A stretch of DNA of 64,000 nt from Jonesia denitrificans DSM 20603 (GTDB lineage: Bacteria; Actinomycetota; Actinomycetes; Actinomycetales; Cellulomonadaceae). Shown in pieces: positions 43,441-51,435 of this stretch. The notes below the pieces were generated by a model that saw nothing but the letters and a program-made list of their open reading frames with translations, had not been told where the DNA came from and searched no databases. A program made the translations under genes and the position numbers. The stretch covers positions 930,001 to 994,000 of the forward strand of contig NC_013174.1 of the NCBI RefSeq assembly GCF_000024065.1, in the 5' to 3' direction. Within the stretch, counting starts at the first letter, position 1, and every line of letters starts with the position of its first letter.

Positions 43441-43687
43441 CGGATCACATCGACAGCGCTCCGCAGATCGTCGCGCTACTGCCTTTACTCACCGACCTTC
43501 AAGCAGTTCGTCTTCCGACCCAGACTTGTAGAGCGAATGGCAGAAGCTGTTGAGAAGTACCAAGCGCTACTTTGCCGTGCGCCGGTCGCAAAAGGTTCGG
43601 TCAAAGTCTGACGGGTTGCAGAGGAGATCGAGTGCCGTCGCACTGGCGGCGTGACTAGAACTGTCACCTATCCGTGCAGCAGTCCCA
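43441..43687. other. Unassigned island segment between two relics
   Basis: I find no convincing gene here. An open stretch ending at about 43611 gives FVFRPRLVERMAEAVEKYQ, which may be another fragment, but I recognise no family. Confidence 0.3.
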
Positions 43688-44146
43688 AGCCTCAAGAAGG
43701 ATGCAGAGGGGTATGCCGACGAGAAAACTGCGCTCGCACTGGTAGCGAATCAGCTGCAGATGACTGAACGTGACTTGGATACTCTCTTTCAGCTGGTTAA
43801 GGCACCGGTGAGCATTGACAGAAAAGCATGGCTCCTTGAAACAGGGCACATCCAGGAAGTTTCATTCGGCGACCTCATTGAAGATACCGAGGCGGTGGAA
43901 CCAGAAGATATTGTGATGTCGAAAATGCTGCAGCAGATACTTGTGCACCTCTTTGATTTACTGACTGAGCGTGAGGCCGGCATCATTCAACTGCGCTTTG
44001 GCTTGGGGGATTGAACCCCAAACACTCGAGCAAATTGGGGAAATTTTGGTTTGACGAGAGAGCGGATTCGTCAAATTGAGTCCAAAACCATGGCGAAGCT
44101 GCGCCATCCGTCGAGGTCAGACCAGCTTCGCGATTATCTCGAGTAG
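43688..44146 (+). pseudogene. Sigma-70 (RpoD/HrdB-like) C-terminal relic
   Basis: The frame around 43715-44014 encodes region 3 and the start of region 4: EVSFGDLIEDTEAVEPED, then [18 protein letters not shown], ending in TGA (44012-44014). Region 4.2 continues in shifted frames: TLEQIGEIF and [20 protein letters not shown] then DQLRDYLE to a TAG at 44144-44146. Two frameshifts and a missing N-terminus make it non-functional. It clearly derives from a group 1 or 2 sigma factor, unusual cargo for such an island. Confidence 0.78.
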
Positions 44147-44603
44147 GCCTCCGCGGTGGCTGCGCGCCCCTATCAGACGACTGTTCAAGCGGGGTGTTTA
44201 AGCTCTGTTTCAAGGCGGGCGAACCGGCGGCGACGAGGGTAACGCGTACCTGTTTGCGGTCGACGCCCAGCGTGCGGGCAATCGCGCGCATCGAGACGCC
44301 ACCGCCGTGCAGCCTCACTGCCTCTGCGGCTTCCTCGATGGTGAGGCCGTGCTGACCGCGCACAACATTGTTTCGGGTGAGATGCTTCGAGACAGTTGCG
44401 CGGTGCACACCATATTTCTGAGCCAGGTACCCGACGCTGAGACCAGTGAGGTAATCGTCGATCAAGCGGTCTACTTCGGAGGGGGTGAGAAAGGTTTGAG
44501 GTTTCCCAATCCTCCTCACGCAAGGCCCTCGCAGGTCCTGAATCGAGGTGCTATCGACCCGCAGAGATACCCGGTACACCCCTCGTTTCCAGCGAGATAT
44601 CAA
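43983..44603 (-). CDS. Recombinase-type helix-turn-helix protein
   Basis: The open frame has 206 codons from TTG 44603 (start uncertain). Its conserved part, about residues 36-130, has two helix-turn-helix units: [20 protein letters not shown] and [19 protein letters not shown], typical of proteins linked to serine recombinases. From about 44146 down to the stop it runs antisense over the sigma relic, so the last 55 residues are probably not natural sequence. I consider the gene likely truncated. Confidence 0.5.
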   Translation of the reverse strand: MISRWKRGVYRVSLRVDSTSIQDLRGPCVRRIGKPQTFLTPSEVDRLIDDYLTGLSVGYLAQKYGVHRATVSKHLTRNNVVRGQHGLTIEEAAEAVRLHGGGVSMRAIARTLGVDRKQVRVTLVAAGSPALKQSLNTPLEQSSDRGAQPPRRPTRDNREAGLTSTDGAASPWFWTQFDESALSSNQNFPNLLECLGFNPPSQSAVE

Positions 44604-44744
44604 GAATTTCAGCTTCGGGGTGGGGTTTGAGAACTGTCTACGCAGGGCCCTAATGTCTCTGCAGGTCAGAGGCGCATCGATGTGTGATGTTGAGATCGGC
44701 GGGAACCATGCGTGGTGACCGCCGATTGTCGTTTCCGGAAGAGA

Positions 44745-45398
44745 TTATGGGTTCTGGCCAAGTGATACGCGTTCGTTGAGGATCGCAATTCCGTCGCCGT
44801 CAAGGACGCCAGGGGGCACGGGTCGGCCTGCCAGTGTCATGACAATGTCAAGGAGCGGGCCGTGGATGGTGGGGCCTTCACCACTGGCGAACGTCGTGTC
44901 TGTTGCCTGGAAGCTGAGGCCTTTGGCGAGCGTGTGACTGTTCACGGCGAAGTCTTTGCGAATGTAGAACTGGGCGACTTCCCTGACGGCTTCTGTGTCG
45001 GGTGTGAGGGAGATGTCCAGGCAGCGTGCCATGTCTTGTCCGTGGACAATGACCTCTCCTAACCATGCTGCGTAGTCTTTGGTGGGGGCGATAGTGGCGG
45101 ATAATGACGCCCGGTACGCCTCCAGAGTGTCGTGTGGGGTTGGGCCTAGGTATGGGGTGAGGCGGCGGGCGTTGTGTCGGTCGGTGTTGAATCGTGCGGC
45201 GACGATGCTGCGCATCCAGGTCCACGTTCCGGTGCGTGCTGCTGCGGTGAGGTGAGCGGTGACGTGTTCGACTGTCCATGAATCACACAAGGTGGGGGAG
45301 TGCCATTGCTCAGTGGTGAGGGTGTCGAGCATGGTGAGGAGCCGGGCACGTTCGGTGTGGATGAGGGTCCAGTAGTGGTTTGTGGTGGCGGGTGACAC
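44745..45398 (-). CDS. Maleylpyruvate isomerase family (DinB-like) protein
   Basis: 217 residues from GTG 45398. DinB-like four-helix bundle of the mycothiol-dependent maleylpyruvate isomerase/TIGR03083 group: N-terminal LTTEQWHSPTLCDSWTVEHV with the metal His in TAHL, then WLGEVIVHGQDMARCL with the second His. Such enzymes use mycothiol or another thiol as cofactor, supporting an actinobacterial host. Divergent from the HxlR gene, which probably regulates it. Confidence 0.87.
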   Translation of the reverse strand: MSPATTNHYWTLIHTERARLLTMLDTLTTEQWHSPTLCDSWTVEHVTAHLTAAARTGTWTWMRSIVAARFNTDRHNARRLTPYLGPTPHDTLEAYRASLSATIAPTKDYAAWLGEVIVHGQDMARCLDISLTPDTEAVREVAQFYIRKDFAVNSHTLAKGLSFQATDTTFASGEGPTIHGPLLDIVMTLAGRPVPPGVLDGDGIAILNERVSLGQNP

Positions 45399-45432
45399 AA
45401 CAACTCCTCGCTTTGAATTTCATAGTATCTAA

Positions 45433-45445
45433 TACATTTAATGTA
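45433..45445. promoter_or_regulatory. Palindromic operator between MPI-like gene and hxlR
   Basis: TACATT-T-AATGTA, a perfect 6-bp palindrome in the 89-base divergent intergenic region. A second overlapping repeat GTAT-CTA-ATAC starts at 45425. Position and form fit a HxlR-family dimer site. Confidence 0.55.
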
Positions 45446-45487
45446 GTTCACGTCGTGGCTGTGTGCACAGTGGATTACGATGACTTT

Positions 45488-46195
45488 ATGAGTTCGCGAC
45501 GCACATATGCCTCCTATAACGATGGGTGCGCGGCCGCGCACGCCCTAGATCTCATTGGGGATAGGTGGACCCTCATCGTGGTGCGCGAACTGATCCTTGG
45601 CCCCAAACGCTTTGCGGAATTGCAGCGTGACCTCATGGGAATCAGCCCCGCCATTTTGTCGCAACGTCTTCGTGACCTCGAGGACCGCTCCATTGTGGTG
45701 CGCCGGTCGTTGCCAGCTCCGGCGCGTGTTGACGTCTATGAACTCACCAACTGGGGTAAGCAACTCGAAGCAGTGAACGCTGCCTTGTCGCTGTGGGCGG
45801 TTTCTTCCCCCGAGTTCCCCATGGACGCGGATATGAGCCCAGATGCGCTTGTGTTGGCTATGCGGGCCCACGCCCGCGGCCTTGACTCACAGCCCTCCCC
45901 GGTCACTGTTCGTCTCATGCTGACCGATGCGCGCCTCGAGGATGCTGACCCTGTCACCTACACGGCCACTGTTGGGCCGCACGAAACAACGATTGTCAAA
46001 ACCCCGGACCCTGGCCCGGCGGACGCTATCGTGTCGGCAACAGCAACGAACTGGAAGGCTCGGATCGTCGGCGCGTTTCCACTAGACCAGGTGTCGCCGC
46101 TGGCTATCGAGGGGGACGCATCGGCAGTTGACGCACTTATTGAGGCCACACGGCTGACTGCGCTTGCGCCAACTGCCAAGCCGAACCCGGCATGA
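45488..46195 (+). CDS. HxlR-family transcriptional regulator
   Basis: 235 residues from ATG 45488. The HxlR winged helix covers about residues 8-100: YNDGCAAAHALDLIGDRWTL, ILGPKRFAELQRDLMGISPA and LSQRLRDLEDRSIVVRRSLP. A C-terminal sterol-carrier-like or ligand-binding extension of about 120 residues follows, longer than in basic HxlR proteins. The conserved N-terminal Cys is present (DGCAA). Its stop overlaps crcB, so it heads an operon with the fluoride channel genes. Confidence 0.9.
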   Translation: MSSRRTYASYNDGCAAAHALDLIGDRWTLIVVRELILGPKRFAELQRDLMGISPAILSQRLRDLEDRSIVVRRSLPAPARVDVYELTNWGKQLEAVNAALSLWAVSSPEFPMDADMSPDALVLAMRAHARGLDSQPSPVTVRLMLTDARLEDADPVTYTATVGPHETTIVKTPDPGPADAIVSATATNWKARIVGAFPLDQVSPLAIEGDASAVDALIEATRLTALAPTAKPNPA

Positions 46196-46683
46196 CTGGT
46201 CCGTCGACTCGCGAGCGCCCACTGGCCTCGCAGCCCCGTGTGGTGGCTGCTGTTGCGGTGGGGGGAGGTGTTGGGGCAAGTCTGCGCTATGGGCTGGGTG
46301 AGGTTTTCCCAACCAGTGTGGGTGCGTTCCCGTGGACCACGGTTGCGATCAACGTCGGGGGATCATTGCTTCTTGGTGCTCTCTTAGGATTTCTTGTGCT
46401 TGCGGGCACTGATCACGGGTGGCGTCGGTACCTTCGCGTGACCCTCGGCACGGGGATGCTGGGTGGTTTCACTACGTATTCAACGTTTGTCATCGACATC
46501 ACGCATCAGCTGGTCGATGCGCGCTACCTCACAGCTGTGGTGTTGGCGGCCGGCAGCGTCATCGCCGGCGTTGTTGCTGGCGGTGTGGGTTGGGTATTGG
46601 GGCAGTCGGCGTGGTTTGCGTTACCTGGCAATGCTCGCCCCAGCGACAATGCCATGGATAGCGACGGCAAGGAGGCGCTGTGA
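46192..46683 (+). CDS. crcB: Fluoride channel CrcB/Fluc, first subunit
   Basis: 163 residues from ATG 46192, four-base overlap with hxlR. CrcB motifs: GGGVGASLRYGLG, WTTVAINVGGSLLLGAL and TLGTGMLGGFTTYSTFVID, including the FTTYST phenylalanine-box. Four membrane helices. Fluc channels expel fluoride as dual-topology dimers; here a second subunit gene follows directly, so a heterodimer is likely. No fluoride riboswitch is visible before the operon. Confidence 0.95.
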   Translation: MTGPSTRERPLASQPRVVAAVAVGGGVGASLRYGLGEVFPTSVGAFPWTTVAINVGGSLLLGALLGFLVLAGTDHGWRRYLRVTLGTGMLGGFTTYSTFVIDITHQLVDARYLTAVVLAAGSVIAGVVAGGVGWVLGQSAWFALPGNARPSDNAMDSDGKEAL

Positions 46684-47069
46684 GTGTGCTGTTGGTGGCC
46701 TGTGGTGGCGCGATTGGTGCCGCCATGCGTTTCATGACCGATGCGCGAGTGACCTCCTTTGTGGCTGCACGATGGCCCCAGGTGCCGGTTCCCGTGGGGA
46801 CGGGCGTAGTCAACGTTGTGGGGTCGTTCCTGCTGGGTGTGCTGACCGGTGCCGGTGCCCACACTGACTTACCTCACGCGGTGGTGGTCGGCGTTGGGGT
46901 GGGGTTGCTTGGTGGGTTTACCACCTTTTCCACGGCAAGTGTCGATGTAGTGGTGTTGGCGAATAAAGACCACCCGCGCGCATGGATCTGCGCTGGCGGC
47001 TACGCGGTTGGCATGCTGGTGTTGGCATTGACGGCGGGTGTTTGTGGTTGGATGCTCGCGGGGTCATGA
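46680..47069 (+). CDS. crcB: Fluoride channel CrcB/Fluc, second subunit
   Basis: 129 residues from GTG 46680 overlapping the first crcB (GTGA). Motifs ACGGAIGAAMRFMTD, VGTGVVNVVGSFLLG and VGLLGGFTTFSTASVD are all present. Smaller than the first subunit. The chain of overlaps hxlR-crcB-crcB indicates one transcript. Confidence 0.95.
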   Translation: MSVLLVACGGAIGAAMRFMTDARVTSFVAARWPQVPVPVGTGVVNVVGSFLLGVLTGAGAHTDLPHAVVVGVGVGLLGGFTTFSTASVDVVVLANKDHPRAWICAGGYAVGMLVLALTAGVCGWMLAGS

Positions 47070-47123
47070 TCACCAGGTAAGATACCGGCACAACGTTGCA
47101 CCCTGTGACGCAAAGGAGCGATC

Positions 47124-47315
47124 ATGACTGGACACCACAAGACCCGTGACAGCGAGCAGCACAACGACCATGGTGAGCACCACATGCCTGGGCAGGATGC
47201 GTGGGTGGAGCAACCCGACGATCAACCGGCAAAGGGCTATTCCACGGCCGCGCACATTCTTGCTCGCGATGAGGACAACGACACCGACTCGGATGCCACC
47301 ACGACTGATCAGTGA
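47124..47315 (+). CDS. Hypothetical His/Asp-rich small protein
   Basis: 63 residues from ATG 47124 with a good ribosome site (CAAAGGAGC). Rich in His in the first third (GHHKTRDSEQHNDHGEHHMP) and in Asp at the end. No hydrophobic segment. It may bind metal, but nothing proves that. Confidence 0.6.
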   Translation: MTGHHKTRDSEQHNDHGEHHMPGQDAWVEQPDDQPAKGYSTAAHILARDEDNDTDSDATTTDQ

Positions 47316-47451
47316 GTGGCGCCTGCAGGGCGTGATAGCCGGGTGAAACGCAAAACCTTGCCTTGTCACAGCCTGTCACCACTGCCAATGGTCTCCGGGT
47401 GCTTTATGGTGGGGGCCAAGGGGGCTTCCTCCCCAACCCCACTGACGAAAA

Positions 47452-49074
47452 ATGGTGACGGCGACCAGCATGGTGACTCGCAGTACTCGTAGCTCTCGCT
47501 CCACCGTGGATTCCACGGTATATGACATTGTTGCCGACGTCCGACGCGACGTGGCCGCATTGACGTTCCCCTTGGACACCTCAACTGCTGCCGATGCACG
47601 CCACCAGCAAGCTCTTCTTCTTGCGCAACTTGATGACCACCTGTTACCGCGGCTTGCACAATTGTCGCGGCCCGCGGTGATTGTGGTTGCTGGGTCAACG
47701 GGTGCGGGGAAATCCACTTTAGTGAACTCGCTGGTGGGGCGGGACGTGACCCGCGCATCGGTGATCAGGCCGACAACCACGACCCCTGTGTTGGTGCTTC
47801 ACCCGGACGATGAACGTCTTATGGTTGGCTCAGCGCTCCTGACGGAGGCGGAGGTGACGTTCAGTGAGGATGTCCCGCGTGGGCTTGCGATCCTTGATGC
47901 GCCTGACCTGGACTCGGTTCGTGACGACAACCGCACCCAAGCGATCAGGCTCCTTGAATCTGCGGACCTGTGGCTTTTTGTCACCACCGCGCAACGCTAC
48001 GGTGATGCGCTGCCGTGGAAAACCCTGACGAGTGCTGCGGAGCGGGGGACCTCTGTGGCGCTCATTGTCAACCGTGTGCCCGAGGACACCACCACGGAGA
48101 TCTACCAGGATGTCGCCGCGCGTTTGGCTGACCACAAGATGGACGCCACCCCGATCTTCATGATGAAGGATCATTCACCACACACCGGGCCCCTCCCTGC
48201 CAGCGACGTGAAAGAAGTCACCGGATGGTTAGCGACCCTGGCTGGTGCAGATCATGCGCGCACCGTCATTGTGCGCACCCTGCGTGGGGCACTTGATGCA
48301 CTGCCCCCACGGCTGAATACGTTGGCCACAGCGGTGGAGGATCAGGCAGCAAGTCACGCCGCTCTCAATGAATCTGCCCGTGACGCACTTGTTGACGTGG
48401 TTGAATCGGCTCGAAAACACGCTGCTACCGGCCAATATGCGCGTGGACGGTTGACCGCAGCATGGGGGCAGACTGCAGCGGCAGCCCGGTTCGACAAACT
48501 CATCAACCGGTCTGGGTACGCCCGCGTGCTGCGCAGTAACCCCACCCCACCTGAAGCGCTGCGACAGTTGAAAGACACAGCAATCACCGCAGCTCATGAA
48601 TTGGCTAGCGACACGATCGTCACCGCACGGCGTGCTCTGGCGCAACTCGCCCACGATGACGATGCAGCAACCATCATCGATGTGGCTCACCACCCCGTGC
48701 GCACCGGTCACATCGCGACCGCAGTTGATACCTGGGTTGCCCGCATTGGTGACGACCTCGCCCCGATCCTCGCTGACCACTCCAAGCAAAGTCTTGCCTC
48801 CGAACGGGCCGTGACAAGAGATGGGCTTGTCACCATCACCTTGTACGCAGCGTTGGGAGTGCCTCAAGCAGGGGAATTACTTGAGCGTCTCATCGGATTT
48901 GAAGCAGCCCCATTGGCTGAGATCACCGCTGTACGTCTCGCAGACACCCTCGACAAGCTCATCCTCGACGAGTACACCTACGTGACCCACACCTTGGACG
49001 CACTCGGCCTTGACGAAGACACTGCAACTCGCCTCCACCTTCGAGCCGCAGAACTCGCCCAACTGCGAGGATGA
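47452..49074 (+). CDS. Dynamin/YfjP-like GTPase, type A, pair 1
   Basis: 540 residues from ATG 47452 (GTG 47455 and ATG 47470 are alternatives; no ribosome site is obvious). G domain: P-loop GSTGAGKS at 81-88 within VIVVAGSTGAGKSTLVNSLV, switch II DAPDLDS from 149, and VNRVPEDT as the guanine-specificity position. The rest (about 260-540) is a helical region. It is a paralogue of the gene at 53283. Probably forms a functional pair with the next gene; membrane-remodelling is an inference from the general likeness to bacterial dynamin-like pairs. Confidence 0.8.
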   Translation: MVTATSMVTRSTRSSRSTVDSTVYDIVADVRRDVAALTFPLDTSTAADARHQQALLLAQLDDHLLPRLAQLSRPAVIVVAGSTGAGKSTLVNSLVGRDVTRASVIRPTTTTPVLVLHPDDERLMVGSALLTEAEVTFSEDVPRGLAILDAPDLDSVRDDNRTQAIRLLESADLWLFVTTAQRYGDALPWKTLTSAAERGTSVALIVNRVPEDTTTEIYQDVAARLADHKMDATPIFMMKDHSPHTGPLPASDVKEVTGWLATLAGADHARTVIVRTLRGALDALPPRLNTLATAVEDQAASHAALNESARDALVDVVESARKHAATGQYARGRLTAAWGQTAAAARFDKLINRSGYARVLRSNPTPPEALRQLKDTAITAAHELASDTIVTARRALAQLAHDDDAATIIDVAHHPVRTGHIATAVDTWVARIGDDLAPILADHSKQSLASERAVTRDGLVTITLYAALGVPQAGELLERLIGFEAAPLAEITAVRLADTLDKLILDEYTYVTHTLDALGLDEDTATRLHLRAAELAQLRG

Positions 49075-49156
49075 CCATACCCGGCACACGCACCCCAGGT
49101 AATCGCACTACACTGACGAGACGACACGTTTGTCCCCCACACCGCAGGAGGGAACA

Positions 49157-50713
49157 ATGACCGACCACACAGCGCAACCCACGATGGATTATGTTGCAGC
49201 CGTCAACGCGCTCACCGAAGCCCGGGAAGCCGGGAAAGAGTACCTGCCCATCGAGCTGCAAAAACAAGTCAGCCAATCGTTACGTGCCGTGGACGAACGA
49301 CTCGCCCTTGGGGTCCACCACACCATTGTTGCGCTCGCTGGGGGAACTGGATCCGGGAAATCCTCGACCTTCAACGCGATCTCTGGTCTCGAGTTCGCTG
49401 ATGTTGGTGTGCGCAGACCCACCACTGCGCGACTCGCGTCGTGCTCGTGGAACTCCACCGCCACTGCGCTTCTCGACTGGCTTGAAGTCGACCACGACCG
49501 ACGCATCTTCCGGGACACCGCACTTGATGGCGATGAGCAACGCGAGTTTGATGGGCTCATCCTCCTTGACCTCCCTGACCACGACTCTGTCGCCGAACAC
49601 CACCGGCTCATCGTGGACAAAGTGCTCCCATTGGTGGACCTCCTGATCTGGATTGTTGACCCCCAAAAATATGCGGACGCGGCACTGCACGCGGGGTACC
49701 TGCGCCAACTCGTGGGACAAGAAACTTCCATGCTGGTTGTCCTCAACCAGGCCGACAAACTCACCGCTGACGAACAACTCACCATCACCACCGACCTTGG
49801 ACGCCTCCTGCACGACGACGGTGTCGGTGACGTGGTCATCAGGACGATCTCTGCGCGCACCGGCGACGGGGTCGAAGACCTTCGCGACGATATTCAACGT
49901 GCCGTTGCCGCCCAATCCATGGCAGCGCGCCGCCTCGACGAAGAACTCGGGCGTATCGCACGTCTCATGCGGTCAGCAACGCCGTCAGGCGCCATTGAAG
50001 ACCTCTCCTTAACCACCTCGCAAGAAATTGACCGGTTCGCTGTGGCAGCAGGTGTCGACACTGTCAAAGACACAATTGAATCCGCCACGCTCGCAGATCG
50101 TGCGACCGGAACTCCGCCGACCTTCGGTGCGCCCCACCAGTCGGCAGTCGACAACCTTCGTCACTCCTGGATTGAACGTGTCACCGAACCGCTGCGTGGC
50201 GGGTTCGACACAGCAGCCCGAGAAGCAGCAGGTACTGCCCAGCAACTTCACGATGCGCTGGTCGCCTCCTGCGCATCGGTCACCATCCCTTGGGGGCCGG
50301 TATCAGGTGCCCGCACAATGCGCACCGCAACCATTGCTGCCATGGCAGCAGGGGCATTGGTTGCGATTGCTGGGATCTTGTTCACGGTGTTCTCCCCTGT
50401 TGCTCTGGGAGTCACGCTCATGGCACTGGGTGTGGTCATCAGTGCCGGGGGATATTACGGGTGGCGCTCATTGAAAAAGAAGATCCGCTACGAAGCAACC
50501 GAACGTGCCCAAGCATTTGACGAAGACGCCCGGCGGGCCATCGGGGTTGCCATCACAGAGGTGTTGTTCGTGCCTGTTCAACCGGTGTTAGATGTCCACC
50601 ACACGATCCGGCGAACCACCCGAACTGTGGAAAAAGCAACCCGCACAGATATCCCCAAGGCCGCGCATAGGGATGCTCATCCACAAGGTGAGCTTCCCCG
50701 ACGCACCACCTAA
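49157..50713 (+). CDS. Dynamin/YfjP-like GTPase with two membrane helices, type B, pair 1
   Basis: 518 residues from ATG 49157, with ribosome site AGGAGGG. P-loop GGTGSGKS at 62-69, switch II DLPDHDS from 138, specificity motif LNQAD at 196-200, and IVDPQKYADAA shared with the gene at 55232. Two hydrophobic helices at about residues 387-435 (AAMAAGALVAIAGILFTVF and following) make a membrane hairpin, then a charged helical tail. Paralogue of the gene at 55232. Cellular role unknown. Confidence 0.8.
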   Translation: MTDHTAQPTMDYVAAVNALTEAREAGKEYLPIELQKQVSQSLRAVDERLALGVHHTIVALAGGTGSGKSSTFNAISGLEFADVGVRRPTTARLASCSWNSTATALLDWLEVDHDRRIFRDTALDGDEQREFDGLILLDLPDHDSVAEHHRLIVDKVLPLVDLLIWIVDPQKYADAALHAGYLRQLVGQETSMLVVLNQADKLTADEQLTITTDLGRLLHDDGVGDVVIRTISARTGDGVEDLRDDIQRAVAAQSMAARRLDEELGRIARLMRSATPSGAIEDLSLTTSQEIDRFAVAAGVDTVKDTIESATLADRATGTPPTFGAPHQSAVDNLRHSWIERVTEPLRGGFDTAAREAAGTAQQLHDALVASCASVTIPWGPVSGARTMRTATIAAMAAGALVAIAGILFTVFSPVALGVTLMALGVVISAGGYYGWRSLKKKIRYEATERAQAFDEDARRAIGVAITEVLFVPVQPVLDVHHTIRRTTRTVEKATRTDIPKAAHRDAHPQGELPRRTT

Positions 50714-50775
50714 CATTCACCAGGCATTGTGAAGGCAACGGACACCACCAGGGTGTCCCAGCCAAGGAGTACACA

Positions 50776-51309
50776 ATGACCCATGATGCACGGATCACCC
50801 TGACCGGGTGGATCGGTTCAACCCCACGACTTTTTCCTGCTACCGATGACGCAGTTGCCTACATGAGTATGCGAGTCGCCCACCGCAAAAGCTGGTATCA
50901 CCGCTCCAAAGGCGAATGGGTTGACGGACCAACAACCTGGTACACCGTCAAAGCCTGGCGGGCACTAGCAGAAAACGTTGCTGCCTCACTGCGTAAAGGG
51001 GACCCAGTGATGATCTGTGGGAACCTGACCAATGACACGTGGGAAAGCCCCGACGGTGAGCGCGAAACCATGGTTATTGAAGCCGACGCCATCGGACCAC
51101 ACCTGGGACGTGGACGTTGCGTGTTCACACCGATGCGCGCCAGTGAGCCCAGTGACACCACCCAGAACATGAACGCAAGCAACACGAGCGAGGACGCTAC
51201 CACCACCGCGACAGGAACCCACCAGAGCCAACCGGCAACCGCATCGGTAGATGTGACACAATCCCTGACCGACCGCAGCGCCTCAACTGACGCCCTGACC
51301 GCAGTGTGA
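50776..51309 (+). CDS. ssb: Single-stranded DNA-binding protein, paralogue
   Basis: 177 residues from ATG 50776, with AAGGAG. OB-fold of SSB type in the first 110 residues: ITLTGWIGSTPRLF, MRVAHRKSWYHRS, WVDGPTTWYTVKAWRALAEN and VMICGNLTNDTWESPDGE. The long Ser/Thr-rich tail ends SASTDALTAV and lacks the acidic DDDIPF tip that recruits repair proteins. So this is a secondary SSB, not the replicative one. Located between the two GTPase pairs. Confidence 0.85.
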   Translation: MTHDARITLTGWIGSTPRLFPATDDAVAYMSMRVAHRKSWYHRSKGEWVDGPTTWYTVKAWRALAENVAASLRKGDPVMICGNLTNDTWESPDGERETMVIEADAIGPHLGRGRCVFTPMRASEPSDTTQNMNASNTSEDATTTATGTHQSQPATASVDVTQSLTDRSASTDALTAV

Positions 51310-51435
51310 CGGTGTGACATGGTCACAAGTGAGTGGCACGCCCCTGAGCACGGGTGTGCCACTCACCGGAGTGCGATAAGATCGCCGCGAGACACCCACA
51401 CCGAACACGAACTGACGAGGCGGATAACGAGTCCT

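Larger units (their letters stand above)
32410..44650. mobile_element. Decaying metal-homeostasis genomic island next to tRNA-His
   Basis: From the tRNA-His 3' end to about 44650 gene content changes abruptly: a serine-recombinase relic and an IS3 transposase relic at the left, metal ATPases and regulators in the middle, then a copA relic, a sigma-70 relic and a recombinase-type HTH protein at the right. GCG/CTC/GTC-rich codons are visibly more common than in the neighbours. Several genes are broken by frameshifts. I found no clear copy of the tRNA-His end at the right side, so the exact right border is a guess. Confidence 0.7.

Noticed and set aside
44600-44740. Search for a right attachment-site copy of the tRNA-His 3' end
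   Set aside because: I found no convincing direct repeat of the last bases of tRNA-His, so I do not report an attR site.
46100-46192. Fluoride riboswitch before the crcB genes
   Set aside because: The region is inside the hxlR coding sequence and the crcB start overlaps its stop; no riboswitch-like conserved pattern is seen before hxlR either.
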